NCBI RefSeq assembly: GCF_000429305.1
Contig: NZ_AUBP01000011.1
Span: forward strand, 1-64,000
DNA length: 64,000 bases
Direction of reading: 5' to 3'
DNA from: Desulfovibrio inopinatus DSM 10711
GTDB taxonomy: Bacteria; Desulfobacterota; Desulfovibrionia; Desulfovibrionales; Desulfovibrionaceae
The number at the start of each line of letters is the position of its first letter. Position 1 is the stretch's first letter. The notes beneath the pieces are model-generated. The model was not told the DNA's origin. It saw nothing but the letters and a program-made list of their open reading frames with translations, and searched no databases. Shown here piece by piece: positions 35,553-44,951 of the stretch. A program made the position numbers and the translations under genes.

Positions 35553-36149
35553 CTACTGTGCCATAAAATTATGAACCCCAGTAAACACAAGTTGTGCGGC
35601 AATGGAAGCGAGAATGAGACCGGTAAGTTTACTCATGATAACAAGACCACGCTGGCCCAGAATCTGTTCTATGGCTCCCGCCATATACAGCAAAGTTCCC
35701 ACAGTCAGACAGGCACCGATAAGGGCTGCCGATGCCGTGGTCATCTGCCCAATTGTTTGCATGTCTGCCGCCATGACGAGAAGAGCACCGGTTGTTGCTG
35801 GACCGACGGTTACAGGAAGAGCTAATGGTACAACGGCAATATCATCCGTCTTATCTTCCATTGGATTCTTTCGTGAACCCTGAACAAGAGATACTGCAGA
35901 GAGAAAAAGCAGTGATCCAGCTCCAATACGAAATGCATCCAATGTAATACCGAAAATTTTAAAAATAGACGATCCAAAGAGAAAGAGACCAATTGTAATA
36001 ATTACTACAGCTCCGGTAACTTTGACGGCAAGCCGACGTCTTGCACTGGGATTATACTCTGACGTCATAGCTAAAAACGTAGAAATAGCAAAAAAAGGAG
36101 TCAACAAGAAAAAAAACTTCAAGTACACTTGAGTAAACAACGTTACCAT
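35553..36149 (-). CDS. MarC-family membrane protein
   Basis: 198 residues, six predicted membrane helices, of the MarC/YhgN family. Landmarks: FFFLLTPFFAISTFLAMT near the start, GITLDAFRIGAGSLLFLSAV, and AVVPLALPVTVGPATTGALLV, which carries the conserved P-x-x-x-GP pattern. The family is named after a multiple-antibiotic-resistance locus, but its members have no proven transport role. A GAGGAG lies about eleven bases before the ATG. Divergent from the hybrid kinase gene. Confidence 0.88.
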   Translation of the reverse strand: MVTLFTQVYLKFFFLLTPFFAISTFLAMTSEYNPSARRRLAVKVTGAVVIITIGLFLFGSSIFKIFGITLDAFRIGAGSLLFLSAVSLVQGSRKNPMEDKTDDIAVVPLALPVTVGPATTGALLVMAADMQTIGQMTTASAALIGACLTVGTLLYMAGAIEQILGQRGLVIMSKLTGLILASIAAQLVFTGVHNFMAQ

Positions 36150-36222
36150 AATACATATTCTCCTCTTCCAGACTTCATATCAAACCAATACGTCTAAGTC
36201 TGAAATGTTTTTGTTTCTCGGG

Positions 36223-36251
36223 TTGATTCTCCCCTATAGGAGAGTTATACA
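36223..36251 (+). promoter_or_regulatory. Candidate promoter with an embedded inverted repeat
   Basis: -35 TTGATT (36223-36228), 17-base spacer, -10 TATACA (36246-36251), about 100 bases before the hybrid kinase start. The spacer contains the dyad TCTCC...GGAGA (36228-36243), which could be an operator. Consensus-based inference only. Confidence 0.4.
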
Positions 36252-36348
36252 AGTCGCAATAAGGCTCACGTATTTTTGTAATGTGTCAACAGGGTACCTA
36301 GGAACGATGTCCCCGGTCCATGAAAGTTCAACATGAAGAGCACTCACC

Positions 36349-38790
36349 ATGAGTCGAGATTGCCCCCCTCCGCTTTTTGATCAGATTGACCCCAACGGAC
36401 CTGACGATAAATGCGTTGGGCATCTTCTCCATTATGAAGAACGCCTTGGGGCGCTTATTCAGCAAAATGTCGATGGTTTCATTGTAACCGACCCTGATGG
36501 CCATGTACTGTATGCCAACTCTGCCGCACGGCATATGCTTCAACGTGAAGGTGAAGAGCTTGTCGGACAACACCTTAGTCTTTCCGCCGCAGACAAACCG
36601 CAGGAAATAGAACTCCAGCCTCATGATTCCAGTTCCATCATTGCGGAACTCCGTGAAACGCCGGTTTTTTGGGAACGTAATCCGGCTCGTATGCTTACGT
36701 TGCGTGACATTACGGTATATAAACGCGCTGAACGAGAGCTTCAAAAGACCAAAGATGAGCTCGAACAACGCGTTGCACAGCGTACAGAAACATTGCGACA
36801 CATAAACGAGCAACTTATTATTGAAATCAATGAACGCAAACGTATAGAAACTCAGCTTACGAAAAGTGAAGCGCGATTCCGCGCCATTTTGGAAGATCAG
36901 ACCGAGCTCATTTGTCGTTATTTACCCGATGGACGGCTTTCTTACGTCAATGACGCGTATGTTCGATTTGTCGGCAAAGGACGATTGGACCTACTCAATA
37001 CCAATTATATCCCTCATATCCCAGGAGAGGATCTCGAACACATTCGACAGCACGTCATCCGCCTGACCAAAGAGAATCCGGTTACTACATTTGAGCATCG
37101 TGTTATCCTCGACGACGGACGCATAGAATGGCAACGCTGGACACACCGTGCTATTTTCGATGAAGAAGGCCAATTGATCGAGTATCAGGCCGTAGGACAA
37201 AACATTACAGAACGCAAGCTTGCCGAAGAAGAATTACGGGAAAACAAAGCCTTTCTGCGACAAATTATCGATACCGTGCCGTGCCCTATTTTCGTTAAAG
37301 ACGAAACCGGTGCGTTCATTCTTGTCAATAAAGCCATGGCCACCCTCTATGGTTCCACTCCGGAAGGCCTTGTTGGTCGACGTGGAGCGGATTTCAATGC
37401 CGATGCCGACGCCGATGAAACAGAACCCTACCTTCGAGAAGATCGCCAAGTCATCGACTCGGGGAATCCTTTGTTTGTCCCGAAAACCAGTATCCCCGCT
37501 CCCAAAGGAGAACGACGCTGGTTTACAAAAACAAAACTGCCCTTGCCTGGCAAACGCCAGGTACTGGGCGTTGCTGTTGACATCACAGAAGTCATCGAGG
37601 CTGAAGCCGAGCGTACGGAGCTTGAAAAGAAATTCCGACAAGCCCAAAAAATGCAGGCTCTTGGCACCCTGGCTGGCGGTATTGCACATGACTTCAACAA
37701 CATGATTTTTGCTATTCTCGGATTTGCTCGTCTTGCCCTTAATTTAACGGAAAAAGACAGCAAGCTCGAAGAATACCTTCGCCAAATCCAATCTGCCGGC
37801 ATGCGTGCTTCTGAATTGGTTCGGCAAATACTCACCTTTAGCCGACAAACTGAACAGGAGACGACGGTTGTTCATATCAGCAACCTGATTAAAGAAATTC
37901 AAAAGATGCTCAAGGCGACATTGCCGCCAAACATCCAGATTCAATCGAACATCATGGCACCGTCTGACTCCATTATGGGCGACCCCATTCAGATTCACCA
38001 AGTTTTAATGAACCTCTGCACTAATGCGGCCCACGCCATGCGTGAAAACGGAGGACAACTCAAAATCGAGCTCCAAGAGGCAGAGCAGCTTCCCGTGGAA
38101 CTTACAACTGGTAATCCTTCCAAACAGCCCTCAGACTTCCTTGAAATTATCGTATCAGACTCCGGGCATGGCATCCCCACGGAGATAATCGATCGAATTT
38201 TCGACCCATTCTATACAACCAAAGAGATGGGTGAAGGAACGGGTATGGGGCTTTCCGTGGTTCATGGAATTGTCAAGAATCACAGCGGGACAATCCATGT
38301 GGAAAGCACGTTCAATGTTGGCAGCCGCTTCCATGTTCTGCTTCCTAAGCATGCCGAGTCCCAGACAACGCCTCATGTCGAAGAAAAGTCATCGGAAGGC
38401 GGAACAGAGCGTATTCTTTTTATTGACGACGAAGAGCTCATCACATCCATGGCGTACGATATGCTTACCGGTCTTGGGTACACAGTCACAGCGTTTACCT
38501 CTCCGGTGGAAGCGATTCGGTGCTTTATGAACAACCCAAACGATTTCGACCTCGTGATTACCGACCAAACGATGCCCATGATGACAGGGGCCGAGTTGCT
38601 TGCCGAAGTGATGGCACTACGTGTTGATATCCCAACAATTCTCATCACGGGATATTCAGAGAATATGTCTCCACAACAGGCCCAAAAGCTCGGTATTACC
38701 GAGTTCGCCATGAAACCGCTTGTTGAAGAACGCTTTGCCCATATTATCCGCCAAGCACTGGATCAAGAACGCACGCTCTCCTCTTCATAG
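36349..38790 (+). CDS. PAS-sensor hybrid histidine kinase with C-terminal receiver
   Basis: 813 residues: PAS (about 35-120), coiled coil, PAS (about 175-290), PAS (about 300-410), a HisKA dimer domain with LAGGIAHDFNNMIFAILGF (phospho-His), a HATPase domain (N box LMNLCTNAAHAM, G1 SDSGHGIP, F box FDPFYTTK, G2 GTGMGLSVV), and a receiver domain with Asp in VITDQTMP. The DFNNxL-type H-box marks the hybrid-kinase group common in Desulfovibrio. No membrane helix, so it senses cytoplasmic signals. No dedicated partner gene is adjacent. Confidence 0.92.
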   Translation: MSRDCPPPLFDQIDPNGPDDKCVGHLLHYEERLGALIQQNVDGFIVTDPDGHVLYANSAARHMLQREGEELVGQHLSLSAADKPQEIELQPHDSSSIIAELRETPVFWERNPARMLTLRDITVYKRAERELQKTKDELEQRVAQRTETLRHINEQLIIEINERKRIETQLTKSEARFRAILEDQTELICRYLPDGRLSYVNDAYVRFVGKGRLDLLNTNYIPHIPGEDLEHIRQHVIRLTKENPVTTFEHRVILDDGRIEWQRWTHRAIFDEEGQLIEYQAVGQNITERKLAEEELRENKAFLRQIIDTVPCPIFVKDETGAFILVNKAMATLYGSTPEGLVGRRGADFNADADADETEPYLREDRQVIDSGNPLFVPKTSIPAPKGERRWFTKTKLPLPGKRQVLGVAVDITEVIEAEAERTELEKKFRQAQKMQALGTLAGGIAHDFNNMIFAILGFARLALNLTEKDSKLEEYLRQIQSAGMRASELVRQILTFSRQTEQETTVVHISNLIKEIQKMLKATLPPNIQIQSNIMAPSDSIMGDPIQIHQVLMNLCTNAAHAMRENGGQLKIELQEAEQLPVELTTGNPSKQPSDFLEIIVSDSGHGIPTEIIDRIFDPFYTTKEMGEGTGMGLSVVHGIVKNHSGTIHVESTFNVGSRFHVLLPKHAESQTTPHVEEKSSEGGTERILFIDDEELITSMAYDMLTGLGYTVTAFTSPVEAIRCFMNNPNDFDLVITDQTMPMMTGAELLAEVMALRVDIPTILITGYSENMSPQQAQKLGITEFAMKPLVEERFAHIIRQALDQERTLSSS

Positions 38791-38819
38791 GTAAGAACGC
38801 TCCTCCTTTACGGAGCACT

Positions 38820-39836
38820 CTACGTCGCCATCCCGCCGATCACAGCAACGGCATTGTGACGATGAGCATCCATATCGTATGCTTGAGCTGTCGCTTGAGC
38901 GTGTTCAACAATCGTCTCCCAAAAAAGTTTGTTCGAATGAAGCAATTCGACGGCTCTGTCAAGCAGACAAGCTGCTCCTAAAACGTCGTTGTCGGCAGCA
39001 ATAAAACTGTTGCCCCCCCAGTCAAGCGATGGAAGATTCCACCATGGATCAAACGCCCCTGGCGCATCTGGAATCGCCTGACGCATATAGTCGAAACCTC
39101 CAAAGCCAGCGAATCCGACAGGAATACATCCACACGCCATTGCTTCAAGGGGAGGTAGCGGACAACCTTCGGGAAATCCCGTCGCCAGAAAAATATGGGC
39201 AGACTGAAGCACTCTCGCCACACCGGACTTGTCCATGTCGGCGATTGGAATAAAATGGATTTGCGGTCTGTCTGCTTGATGGCCGGTGTGCATTGCCATC
39301 ACGGCAGATCGGATCTGTTCAACCTGTGCTTTATTCTTGCGGGGCATATAGGCGATACGCACTACACCTCCGGGCTTTGCATCAGGAGCACGGAAAAGAG
39401 AACGATCAATACCAGGGCGTAAAATCGGAGCAATACTCCCGAGTGTTTGCTGAATATAGAGTGCAACAGGATTGGAGACGGCGATAAAAGAAACGGGGAG
39501 AGAGCGTAAATTAACATGTTCCGGGAGTCCGGAAAATAAATATGCCCAATTCTGGCAATAGACAACGCAACGAGCCTTGGCCGTAAGACCAGGAGCCAAC
39601 GCATTGGGCCATCCTTCTGGCACAATCCATACATCGTCGGAAGTCAATTGTAAAAGATTCAACGGAATATGAGAAATCGCCTTTGTTTCGCCTTCAAAAG
39701 CCGGTATATTATGTTCGTCGCGTGGAACAAAGAACACATTGAATCCCTGTTTGGCCAGTGCATCAGCGATTGTGCCGAGTACATATAATCCCCCCGTCAT
39801 TTTACGTAACGGTGGAAGAAAAAAGAATATTCTCAT
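38820..39836 (-). CDS. Glycosyltransferase, GT4-like
   Basis: 338 residues of the GT-B fold. N-terminal half: FFFLPPLRKMTGGLYVL. C-terminal half has the retaining-glycosyltransferase signature TGFPEGCPLPPLEAMACGCI with the Glu-containing donor-binding loop. It probably transfers a sugar to a surface polysaccharide or glycoconjugate. Perfect GGGGAGGAG ribosome site at the ATG (39834-39836). Divergent from the phosphofructokinase gene, no polysaccharide cluster alongside. Confidence 0.82.
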   Translation of the reverse strand: MRIFFFLPPLRKMTGGLYVLGTIADALAKQGFNVFFVPRDEHNIPAFEGETKAISHIPLNLLQLTSDDVWIVPEGWPNALAPGLTAKARCVVYCQNWAYLFSGLPEHVNLRSLPVSFIAVSNPVALYIQQTLGSIAPILRPGIDRSLFRAPDAKPGGVVRIAYMPRKNKAQVEQIRSAVMAMHTGHQADRPQIHFIPIADMDKSGVARVLQSAHIFLATGFPEGCPLPPLEAMACGCIPVGFAGFGGFDYMRQAIPDAPGAFDPWWNLPSLDWGGNSFIAADNDVLGAACLLDRAVELLHSNKLFWETIVEHAQATAQAYDMDAHRHNAVAVIGGMAT

Positions 39837-39946
39837 GTCTCCTCCCCTTTGTTTCGTTGTATCCGCTCGACCTGTCTTGTCAATCCCGGCTGTGCGGGCT
39901 AAAATTCGACTATCCAGTCAACCGTGTAAACGACCGAGGAGTCGCC

Positions 39947-41329
39947 ATGACCGAACACACGTCACCATCCCCTGAAGAGGTCGTCAAGCAACCCTCCGAA
40001 GACGTTGTTGAACAATCCTCCAAAGACGTCACCAAACAATCCCCTATATGTCCTGATGGGACATGTATTGATACGTTGGGCAACCCACGGTTTTCCTCAA
40101 CCAAAAAAACAAATCATTACATTACCGATGAAGATGGCGTACTTATTTTTATTGAAAAGCAACAATTTTGCTTTCATGACTCGCAACCCGTTACGTTTGA
40201 AGAAGCGGGGCCACGTCAATCGATCTATTTCGATCCTCCCAGAACAAAATGTGCTATCGTCACCTGTGGAGGAATTTGTCCCGGTATAAACGATGTCATT
40301 CGATCGATTGTCAATGAAGCTCACTATCAGTACGGTGTAGCTGCCACTATCGGTATTCGCTATGGATTGCGCGGCTTTATTCCGGAATTCAGACATAATG
40401 TCATGGAGCTGACACCAAGATCGGTATCCAGCATTCATGAGTTTGGCGGCTCTATTCTGGGTTCATCCCGCGGACCGCAATCTATCGTCACCATTGTCGA
40501 TGCATTGGACAGAATGAACATCGACATTCTCTTTTTGATCGGCGGCGTTGGCGGCATGCGCGCCGCAGAAAAAATCTACAAAGAAGTCCAGTCTCGCCAA
40601 CTTGATATTTCGATTGTCTGCATCCCCAAAACCATTGATAACGACATCCACTTTGTCAGCCGTACATTTGGCTTCAATACGGCAGTGGATAAAGCGACCG
40701 AAGCAATTCGCTGCGCGCACGTGGAAGCCACAGGTGCTCCGGCTGGGGTCGGTCTCGTCAAGGTTATGGGCCGATATTCCGGTTTTATCGCAACAGAAGC
40801 GACCTTGGGATTGCAGGATGTCAATATTGTCCTTATCCCTGAATCCCCCTTCAAATTGGAGGGGCCTACCGGACTGCTCAGCGCTTTGGAAGAACGGCTT
40901 GATCGTCGTGGCCATGCCGTCATTGTTGTTGCTGAAGGTGCTGGTCAGCATTTGTTGCCGGAAAACGGTGGCGTCGATGCCTCAGGAAATCCCATCCTCG
41001 GCGACATTTGCGGTCTGCTTGTAAACCGCATCAAGGCACATTTTAAGCAGCGACAACGGCCCCTGACCTTAAAATTTATCGATCCGAGCTATATTATCCG
41101 CTCAATCCCTGCAAATACCGAAGACAGCGTGTATTGCGGCTCTCTAGCCCAAAATGCGGTGCACGCAGGAATGGCTGGGAAAACCGGCCTCATGGTCAGT
41201 CGCTGGCACGATCGCAATGTTCACGTCCCCTTGCACCTTGTCACAAAAGCTCGTAAGACCATCGACCCAGGGTCTCTGTATTGGCAACGTGCCCTTTCGA
41301 CGACGGGCCAGTCTGATTTGGAATCCTAA
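39947..41329 (+). CDS. Phosphofructokinase-family protein with GGVG in place of GGDG
   Basis: 460 residues. The fold is that of 6-phosphofructokinases: VTCGGICPGINDVIR (ATP loop), GFIPEF region, CIPKTIDNDI (catalytic Asp in TIDND, present), MGRYSGFIA and the PEXPF motif IPESPF. The usual GGDG motif, whose Asp coordinates Mg-ATP or PPi, reads IGGVGGMRAA: the Asp is Val (GTT instead of GAT), so activity may be altered. The N-terminal ~95 residues form an extension that starts with a three-fold eight-residue repeat. The ATG at 39947 has GAGGAG upstream; a longer frame to 39758 overlaps the divergent gene. A hairpin pair follows. Confidence 0.85.
   Translation: MTEHTSPSPEEVVKQPSEDVVEQSSKDVTKQSPICPDGTCIDTLGNPRFSSTKKTNHYITDEDGVLIFIEKQQFCFHDSQPVTFEEAGPRQSIYFDPPRTKCAIVTCGGICPGINDVIRSIVNEAHYQYGVAATIGIRYGLRGFIPEFRHNVMELTPRSVSSIHEFGGSILGSSRGPQSIVTIVDALDRMNIDILFLIGGVGGMRAAEKIYKEVQSRQLDISIVCIPKTIDNDIHFVSRTFGFNTAVDKATEAIRCAHVEATGAPAGVGLVKVMGRYSGFIATEATLGLQDVNIVLIPESPFKLEGPTGLLSALEERLDRRGHAVIVVAEGAGQHLLPENGGVDASGNPILGDICGLLVNRIKAHFKQRQRPLTLKFIDPSYIIRSIPANTEDSVYCGSLAQNAVHAGMAGKTGLMVSRWHDRNVHVPLHLVTKARKTIDPGSLYWQRALSTTGQSDLES
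39974..40044 (+). repeat. Three tandem 24-base repeats within the phosphofructokinase-like gene
   Basis: Three successive imperfect 24-base units (39974-39997, 39998-40021, 40022-40044), each beginning GAAGA or AAAGACGT and ending CAA.CC-like, encode EEVVKQPS, EDVVEQSS and KDVTKQS. The unit length is a multiple of three, so copy number can change without frameshift. Confidence 0.7.
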
Positions 41330-41350
41330 AATATCACGCACGATTCTTTG

Positions 41351-41376
41351 GGCCGAAGGCTGCATTGCCTTCGGCC
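41351..41376 (+). terminator. GC-rich hairpin after the phosphofructokinase-like gene
   Basis: Perfect nine-base stem GGCCGAAGG / CCTTCGGCC with an eight-base loop. There is no T run directly after it, so it may stabilise the transcript end before the next hairpin. Confidence 0.5.
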
Positions 41377-41388
41377 ACATATACTTTC

Positions 41389-41415
41389 AAGGCGGAATTT
41401 CCGCCTTTGTTTTTT
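41389..41415 (+). terminator. Rho-independent terminator before cobT
   Basis: AAGGCGG (41389-41395) pairs with CCGCCTT (41401-41407), loop AATTT, followed by TGTTTTTT. It ends the phosphofructokinase-like transcript. Confidence 0.8.
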
Positions 41416-41464
41416 CATTGCCGTTGCTTGTTCATTATGACTATCAACCGAAGGATTCATCTGC

Positions 41465-42529
41465 ATGCATACTGTTCTCGCGTCCACCATTGCTGCTATC
41501 ACACCTCTTGATCAAGACCTTATCGCCAAAGGCCAAGCGCACCTTGATGACCTGACTAAACCGCGCGGGAGCTTGGGGCGTCTCGAAGAAATAGCACTCA
41601 ACCTATACCGAATTGCCGAGGGCAATGCTCCCAAAGTCGACCCTGCCCGCATTTACACGTGCGCAGGAGATCATGGCGTGACCGCTGAAGGAGTGAGTCT
41701 CTTCCCTCAGGAAGTCACCCGCCAAATGGTCTATAATTTTCTCAATGGTGGAGCGGGCATCAATGTTTTATCGCAAACAGCCGGGATAGATTTGAAAATT
41801 GTTGATGCAGGTGTTTGTGGAGATCACTTTGAAGCTCACCCGAAGCTCATTGAAAAACGTGTCGCTCAAGGAACCTCTAGTTTTCTTACCGGTCCAGCCA
41901 TGACGAGAGAACAATGCGAGCAGGCTCTGGTCAATGGTATCGAACTCGCTGACCAAGCAGCAAGCGAGGGTATCGCCGCTATAGGAACAGGCGATATGGG
42001 GATCGGCAACACCACGCCTTCAACCGCTCTGTATTGCGCTTATCTCGGCTTGTCTCCCTCCTTGCTGACAGGCCCAGGGACAGGCCTTGATGTCAGCGCT
42101 GTACGCAGGAAAGCCGATATCATCGAAAAAGGCCTGCGTGCCAATGAAAGCGCTGTCGTGAGTGGTGATCCGGTGCGCGTTCTTGCTGCGTTGGGTGGCC
42201 TTGAAATTGCGACTATCGCCGGGCTTATTCTTGGCGCGGCCAAAAATCGTATGGCTGTCGCTGTGGATGGATTTATCTCCACTGCAGCCTATACGGCGGC
42301 ATGGCGTATCTGTCCTCTTGTCAAAGACTACTGTTTTATTAGCCACCAATCTGCAGAACCAGGACATGCAGCCGCTGTATCGCACCTGGGAATGGAGCCG
42401 TTACTTCACTTAGGAATGCGGTTGGGAGAAGGCACAGGCGCAGCCATGGCCTTGTTCGTCATGCGAAGTGCTGCCGACATATTTAATAATATGGCAACGT
42501 TCTCTCAAGCTGGAGTATCCACATCCTAA
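41465..42529 (+). CDS. cobT: Nicotinate-nucleotide:dimethylbenzimidazole phosphoribosyltransferase
   Basis: 354 residues, CobT. It attaches ribose phosphate from nicotinate mononucleotide to the lower ligand base (for example DMB) for the cobalamin nucleotide loop. Conserved blocks: DDLTKPRGSLGRLEEIA, CAGDHGVTAEGVSLFPQEVTRQMV, INVLSQTAG, IAAIGTGDMGIGNTTPSTALYC, and near the end HLGMRLGEGTGAAMAL, which carries the catalytic Glu. AAGGA nine bases before the ATG. No other cobalamin genes are adjacent and no cobalamin riboswitch was seen in the 135 bases upstream. Confidence 0.95.
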   Translation: MHTVLASTIAAITPLDQDLIAKGQAHLDDLTKPRGSLGRLEEIALNLYRIAEGNAPKVDPARIYTCAGDHGVTAEGVSLFPQEVTRQMVYNFLNGGAGINVLSQTAGIDLKIVDAGVCGDHFEAHPKLIEKRVAQGTSSFLTGPAMTREQCEQALVNGIELADQAASEGIAAIGTGDMGIGNTTPSTALYCAYLGLSPSLLTGPGTGLDVSAVRRKADIIEKGLRANESAVVSGDPVRVLAALGGLEIATIAGLILGAAKNRMAVAVDGFISTAAYTAAWRICPLVKDYCFISHQSAEPGHAAAVSHLGMEPLLHLGMRLGEGTGAAMALFVMRSAADIFNNMATFSQAGVSTS

Positions 42530-42550
42530 TCAGGCTATACCATAAAGCAA

Positions 42551-42596
42551 ACGACAACGGCGGCAAAGGGGGAACCCCCTCTGCCGCCGTTGTCGT
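42551..42596. terminator. Bidirectional hairpin between cobT and the GT-C gene
   Basis: Perfect 15-base stem ACGACAACGGCGGCA / TGCCGCCGTTGTCGT, with a further GGGGG/CCCCC pair in the 16-base loop. It lies between two convergent genes and can serve both. Confidence 0.8.
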
Positions 42597-42611
42597 TATA
42601 GAATGTACGAA

Positions 42612-43928
42612 CTATCCTTTGGCAATATTGGCGAGGCCAATCCAAATGAAGGAATATGTGCCAAATCCAAAGAGAATCAGAGTTAAAAGTATGGTAAGCG
42701 GCTTCGACGAAAGAGACGCTCTTCCGGTTTGGGCCAAGGAGAGCCCCAGCATCGGAAGAATGGGAAAGAGGTACCGACCTTGGGCCTGAAAATCCGATAT
42801 CCATGAATGCCAGGTCGATTGAAATATCGTGACGCCGGAAAAGAAGACCAAAGTGGCCAGCATCCACCGATGTTCCGTCGACGAAAAGGCAAGCGGGACA
42901 AGCTGAACAAGCAAAAACGCAATGAGCGCATAGCCAACCCAACGGTAGTAAATATACGGGGCATAAATCTTCATGTAATCATACACCCCGTAGCTTGTTC
43001 GAAACGTCCAAATATGCCAATTCCACTTTGTAAACAGCTCACTGTAAGACAGGCCTTGTTCGCGCATATTATAGCCGAAGTAGGCTTCCCCACTGTAAAC
43101 TTTTGAAGGTTTAAACTCGTTTTTTGCAAACGTCTCGGCATAGTGTGACAGCGCGTCTTGATTGACGGATTTATTCACATAGGCATCAAGGCCGACACGA
43201 AGCGTAACAAGCGTTAAACAGATCGCAACAACAACGGCAAGATTTTTGAGAATAGGTTTCAAAGCATGGTCAAAATAAGCGTTTTCACCAAACAAGGCGA
43301 GCAAGAAACATAAGAAAACATAATAGTTACGTTTCGATACCGCCATGAGACCGATGACCATTCCCAAAAACAAGAGTTTACGAAAAAAAGGATCTTTGAG
43401 ACTCAAAGCCGCGGGTGGAACGGTGTACCGGTCCCGGCACAGCATATACACACAGACATAGGCAAGAAAAAACGGGAACGCATCCCCGTTGAAATAACTA
43501 AACACGTACCAAAGCTGCGGCGTCAGGAGCAACGGGACGAACGCAATTCGCCGTTGTCGCGGTAAGCGATAAAACAAGAGAATCAAGATAAAAAACAGAC
43601 CAATATTAAAAAAACGTAAGGCTTGATAGTCGTGAGGAAAAAAGGCTGATGTCAGTTTCGCAAACTTCCCGGCCAGAAAATACACGACATCAAGTTGATA
43701 AAGATACGACACCCCGTATTTGCTGAATGTAAAAATCGTGCGTTCATCGCCAATACTCGGTGGATCCCAGTATTTCATGTAATACCGACCGGAATCGACA
43801 TGATGAAGCTCGTCAGGATGGGCATTAAGTCGGCTTGTCATGGCCATGACACACATCATGACCATGACCGCGGCAAAAAGCGCACCGAAAAGAATATCCG
43901 TCAGGCGGTCTCGAGAGATATAGCGCAC
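42612..43928 (-). CDS. Polytopic membrane glycosyltransferase-like protein (GT-C fold)
   Basis: 438 residues with about eleven membrane helices. After the first helix there is an extracytoplasmic HPDELHHVDSGRYY, like the Asp/Glu-bearing first loop of GT-C (GT39/ArnT/PMT-type) enzymes that use lipid-linked sugars. No specific substrate can be predicted. The start is a GTG at 43926-43928, 8 bases after the hemC stop, so it is the last gene of a gmhA-fmdB-hemC operon, which fits envelope (LPS) work alongside gmhA. Confidence 0.72.
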   Translation of the reverse strand: MRYISRDRLTDILFGALFAAVMVMMCVMAMTSRLNAHPDELHHVDSGRYYMKYWDPPSIGDERTIFTFSKYGVSYLYQLDVVYFLAGKFAKLTSAFFPHDYQALRFFNIGLFFILILLFYRLPRQRRIAFVPLLLTPQLWYVFSYFNGDAFPFFLAYVCVYMLCRDRYTVPPAALSLKDPFFRKLLFLGMVIGLMAVSKRNYYVFLCFLLALFGENAYFDHALKPILKNLAVVVAICLTLVTLRVGLDAYVNKSVNQDALSHYAETFAKNEFKPSKVYSGEAYFGYNMREQGLSYSELFTKWNWHIWTFRTSYGVYDYMKIYAPYIYYRWVGYALIAFLLVQLVPLAFSSTEHRWMLATLVFFSGVTIFQSTWHSWISDFQAQGRYLFPILPMLGLSLAQTGRASLSSKPLTILLTLILFGFGTYSFIWIGLANIAKG

Positions 43929-43936
43929 GGTGATAT

Positions 43937-44872
43937 TCAGTTTGAGCTGGAGTACATCTCATCCAGAATAGCACGGCCCCCAGCTTCGAGGACTTGAGCA
44001 GCCAACGTCATTCCAGAATCAAAAGCCTCAGACCGCACAAAATCCACCTCTTTGCGAATGACACGCTGCCCTTCGGGATCGGCAACCAAACCAGTCAAAC
44101 GCAAATCTCCAGTCTCAATAAAGCGGGCGTGAGCCGCAATGGGAACTTGGCAACCTCCATCAAGGCCGGTCAAAAAGCCCCGCTCTGCAGCGACGCAATC
44201 AGCGGTATCGCTATGATTCAACGGCGCGACAAGGCTGGCAACACGCGTATCATCGGCCCGGTACTCCAGGCCGAGCGCTCCCTGCCCCACTGCAGGCAAA
44301 AAAACAGGAGGCTCAAGGCGAAACATCTTGGGAGTCGTGATGCCAAGCCGATTCAAACCGGCAGCAGCAACGACGATAGCATCGTATTGCCCTTCAAGGA
44401 GTTTGTTGACTCGCGTGTCGAGATTTCCTCGTAATGACTCAATGCAAAGGTCTTGTCGCAACCCCATCAATTGACACTGTCGACGCAAGCTACTTGTTCC
44501 AACTCGTGCTCCGTGCGGCAAGGCATCAAGGCCGTCATATTTGACGGAAAGCAGCATATCGGCATGATCTTCACGTTCCGGAACAACCCCAAGGACAAGG
44601 CCATCGGGTTGTTCGACAGGCACATCCTTCATGCTGTGTACAGCAAGATGAGCATGCCCCGTAAGCAATGCATCTTCGATTTCTTTGACAAACAACCCCT
44701 TGCCACCGACTTTCGCCAATGGAACATCAAGAATCTTGTCGCCTTTGGTCTTGATGATTTCAAGTGAAACCTCCAGTCCGGGGTGCAACGCGACAAGTTG
44801 AGCGGAAATATGATGGGCCTGCCAGAGAGCCAGCTTGCTGCCTCGTGTGGCAATGGTCAACGAATTAGACAT
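43937..44872 (-). CDS. hemC: Hydroxymethylbilane synthase (porphobilinogen deaminase)
   Basis: 311 residues, standard length. It polymerises four porphobilinogens to hydroxymethylbilane for haem, sirohaem and cobalamin. Visible: TIATRGSKLALWQA, GGKGLFVKEIEDALL, AVHSMKDVP, RVGTSSLRRQ, SLRGNLDTRV, and the cofactor-binding Cys in TGLDGGCQVPIAAHA. AAGGA upstream of the ATG. Placed 79 bases after fmdB. Confidence 0.97.
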   Translation of the reverse strand: MSNSLTIATRGSKLALWQAHHISAQLVALHPGLEVSLEIIKTKGDKILDVPLAKVGGKGLFVKEIEDALLTGHAHLAVHSMKDVPVEQPDGLVLGVVPEREDHADMLLSVKYDGLDALPHGARVGTSSLRRQCQLMGLRQDLCIESLRGNLDTRVNKLLEGQYDAIVVAAAGLNRLGITTPKMFRLEPPVFLPAVGQGALGLEYRADDTRVASLVAPLNHSDTADCVAAERGFLTGLDGGCQVPIAAHARFIETGDLRLTGLVADPEGQRVIRKEVDFVRSEAFDSGMTLAAQVLEAGGRAILDEMYSSSN

Positions 44873-44951
44873 GATTCGGATTCCTTACGTCAAAAAAGAA
44901 TACTTCAATCAGAATGCGCACTGAAACGCCGCACGCAATGACATGCTAGAA

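Noticed and set aside
36328-36813. Minus-strand frame of 161 codons over the hybrid kinase
   Set aside because: Opposite strand of a well-supported kinase; no ribosome site.
41330-41464. Cobalamin riboswitch before cobT
   Set aside because: The 135 bases hold only two terminator-like hairpins; no B12-box-like conserved sequence was seen.
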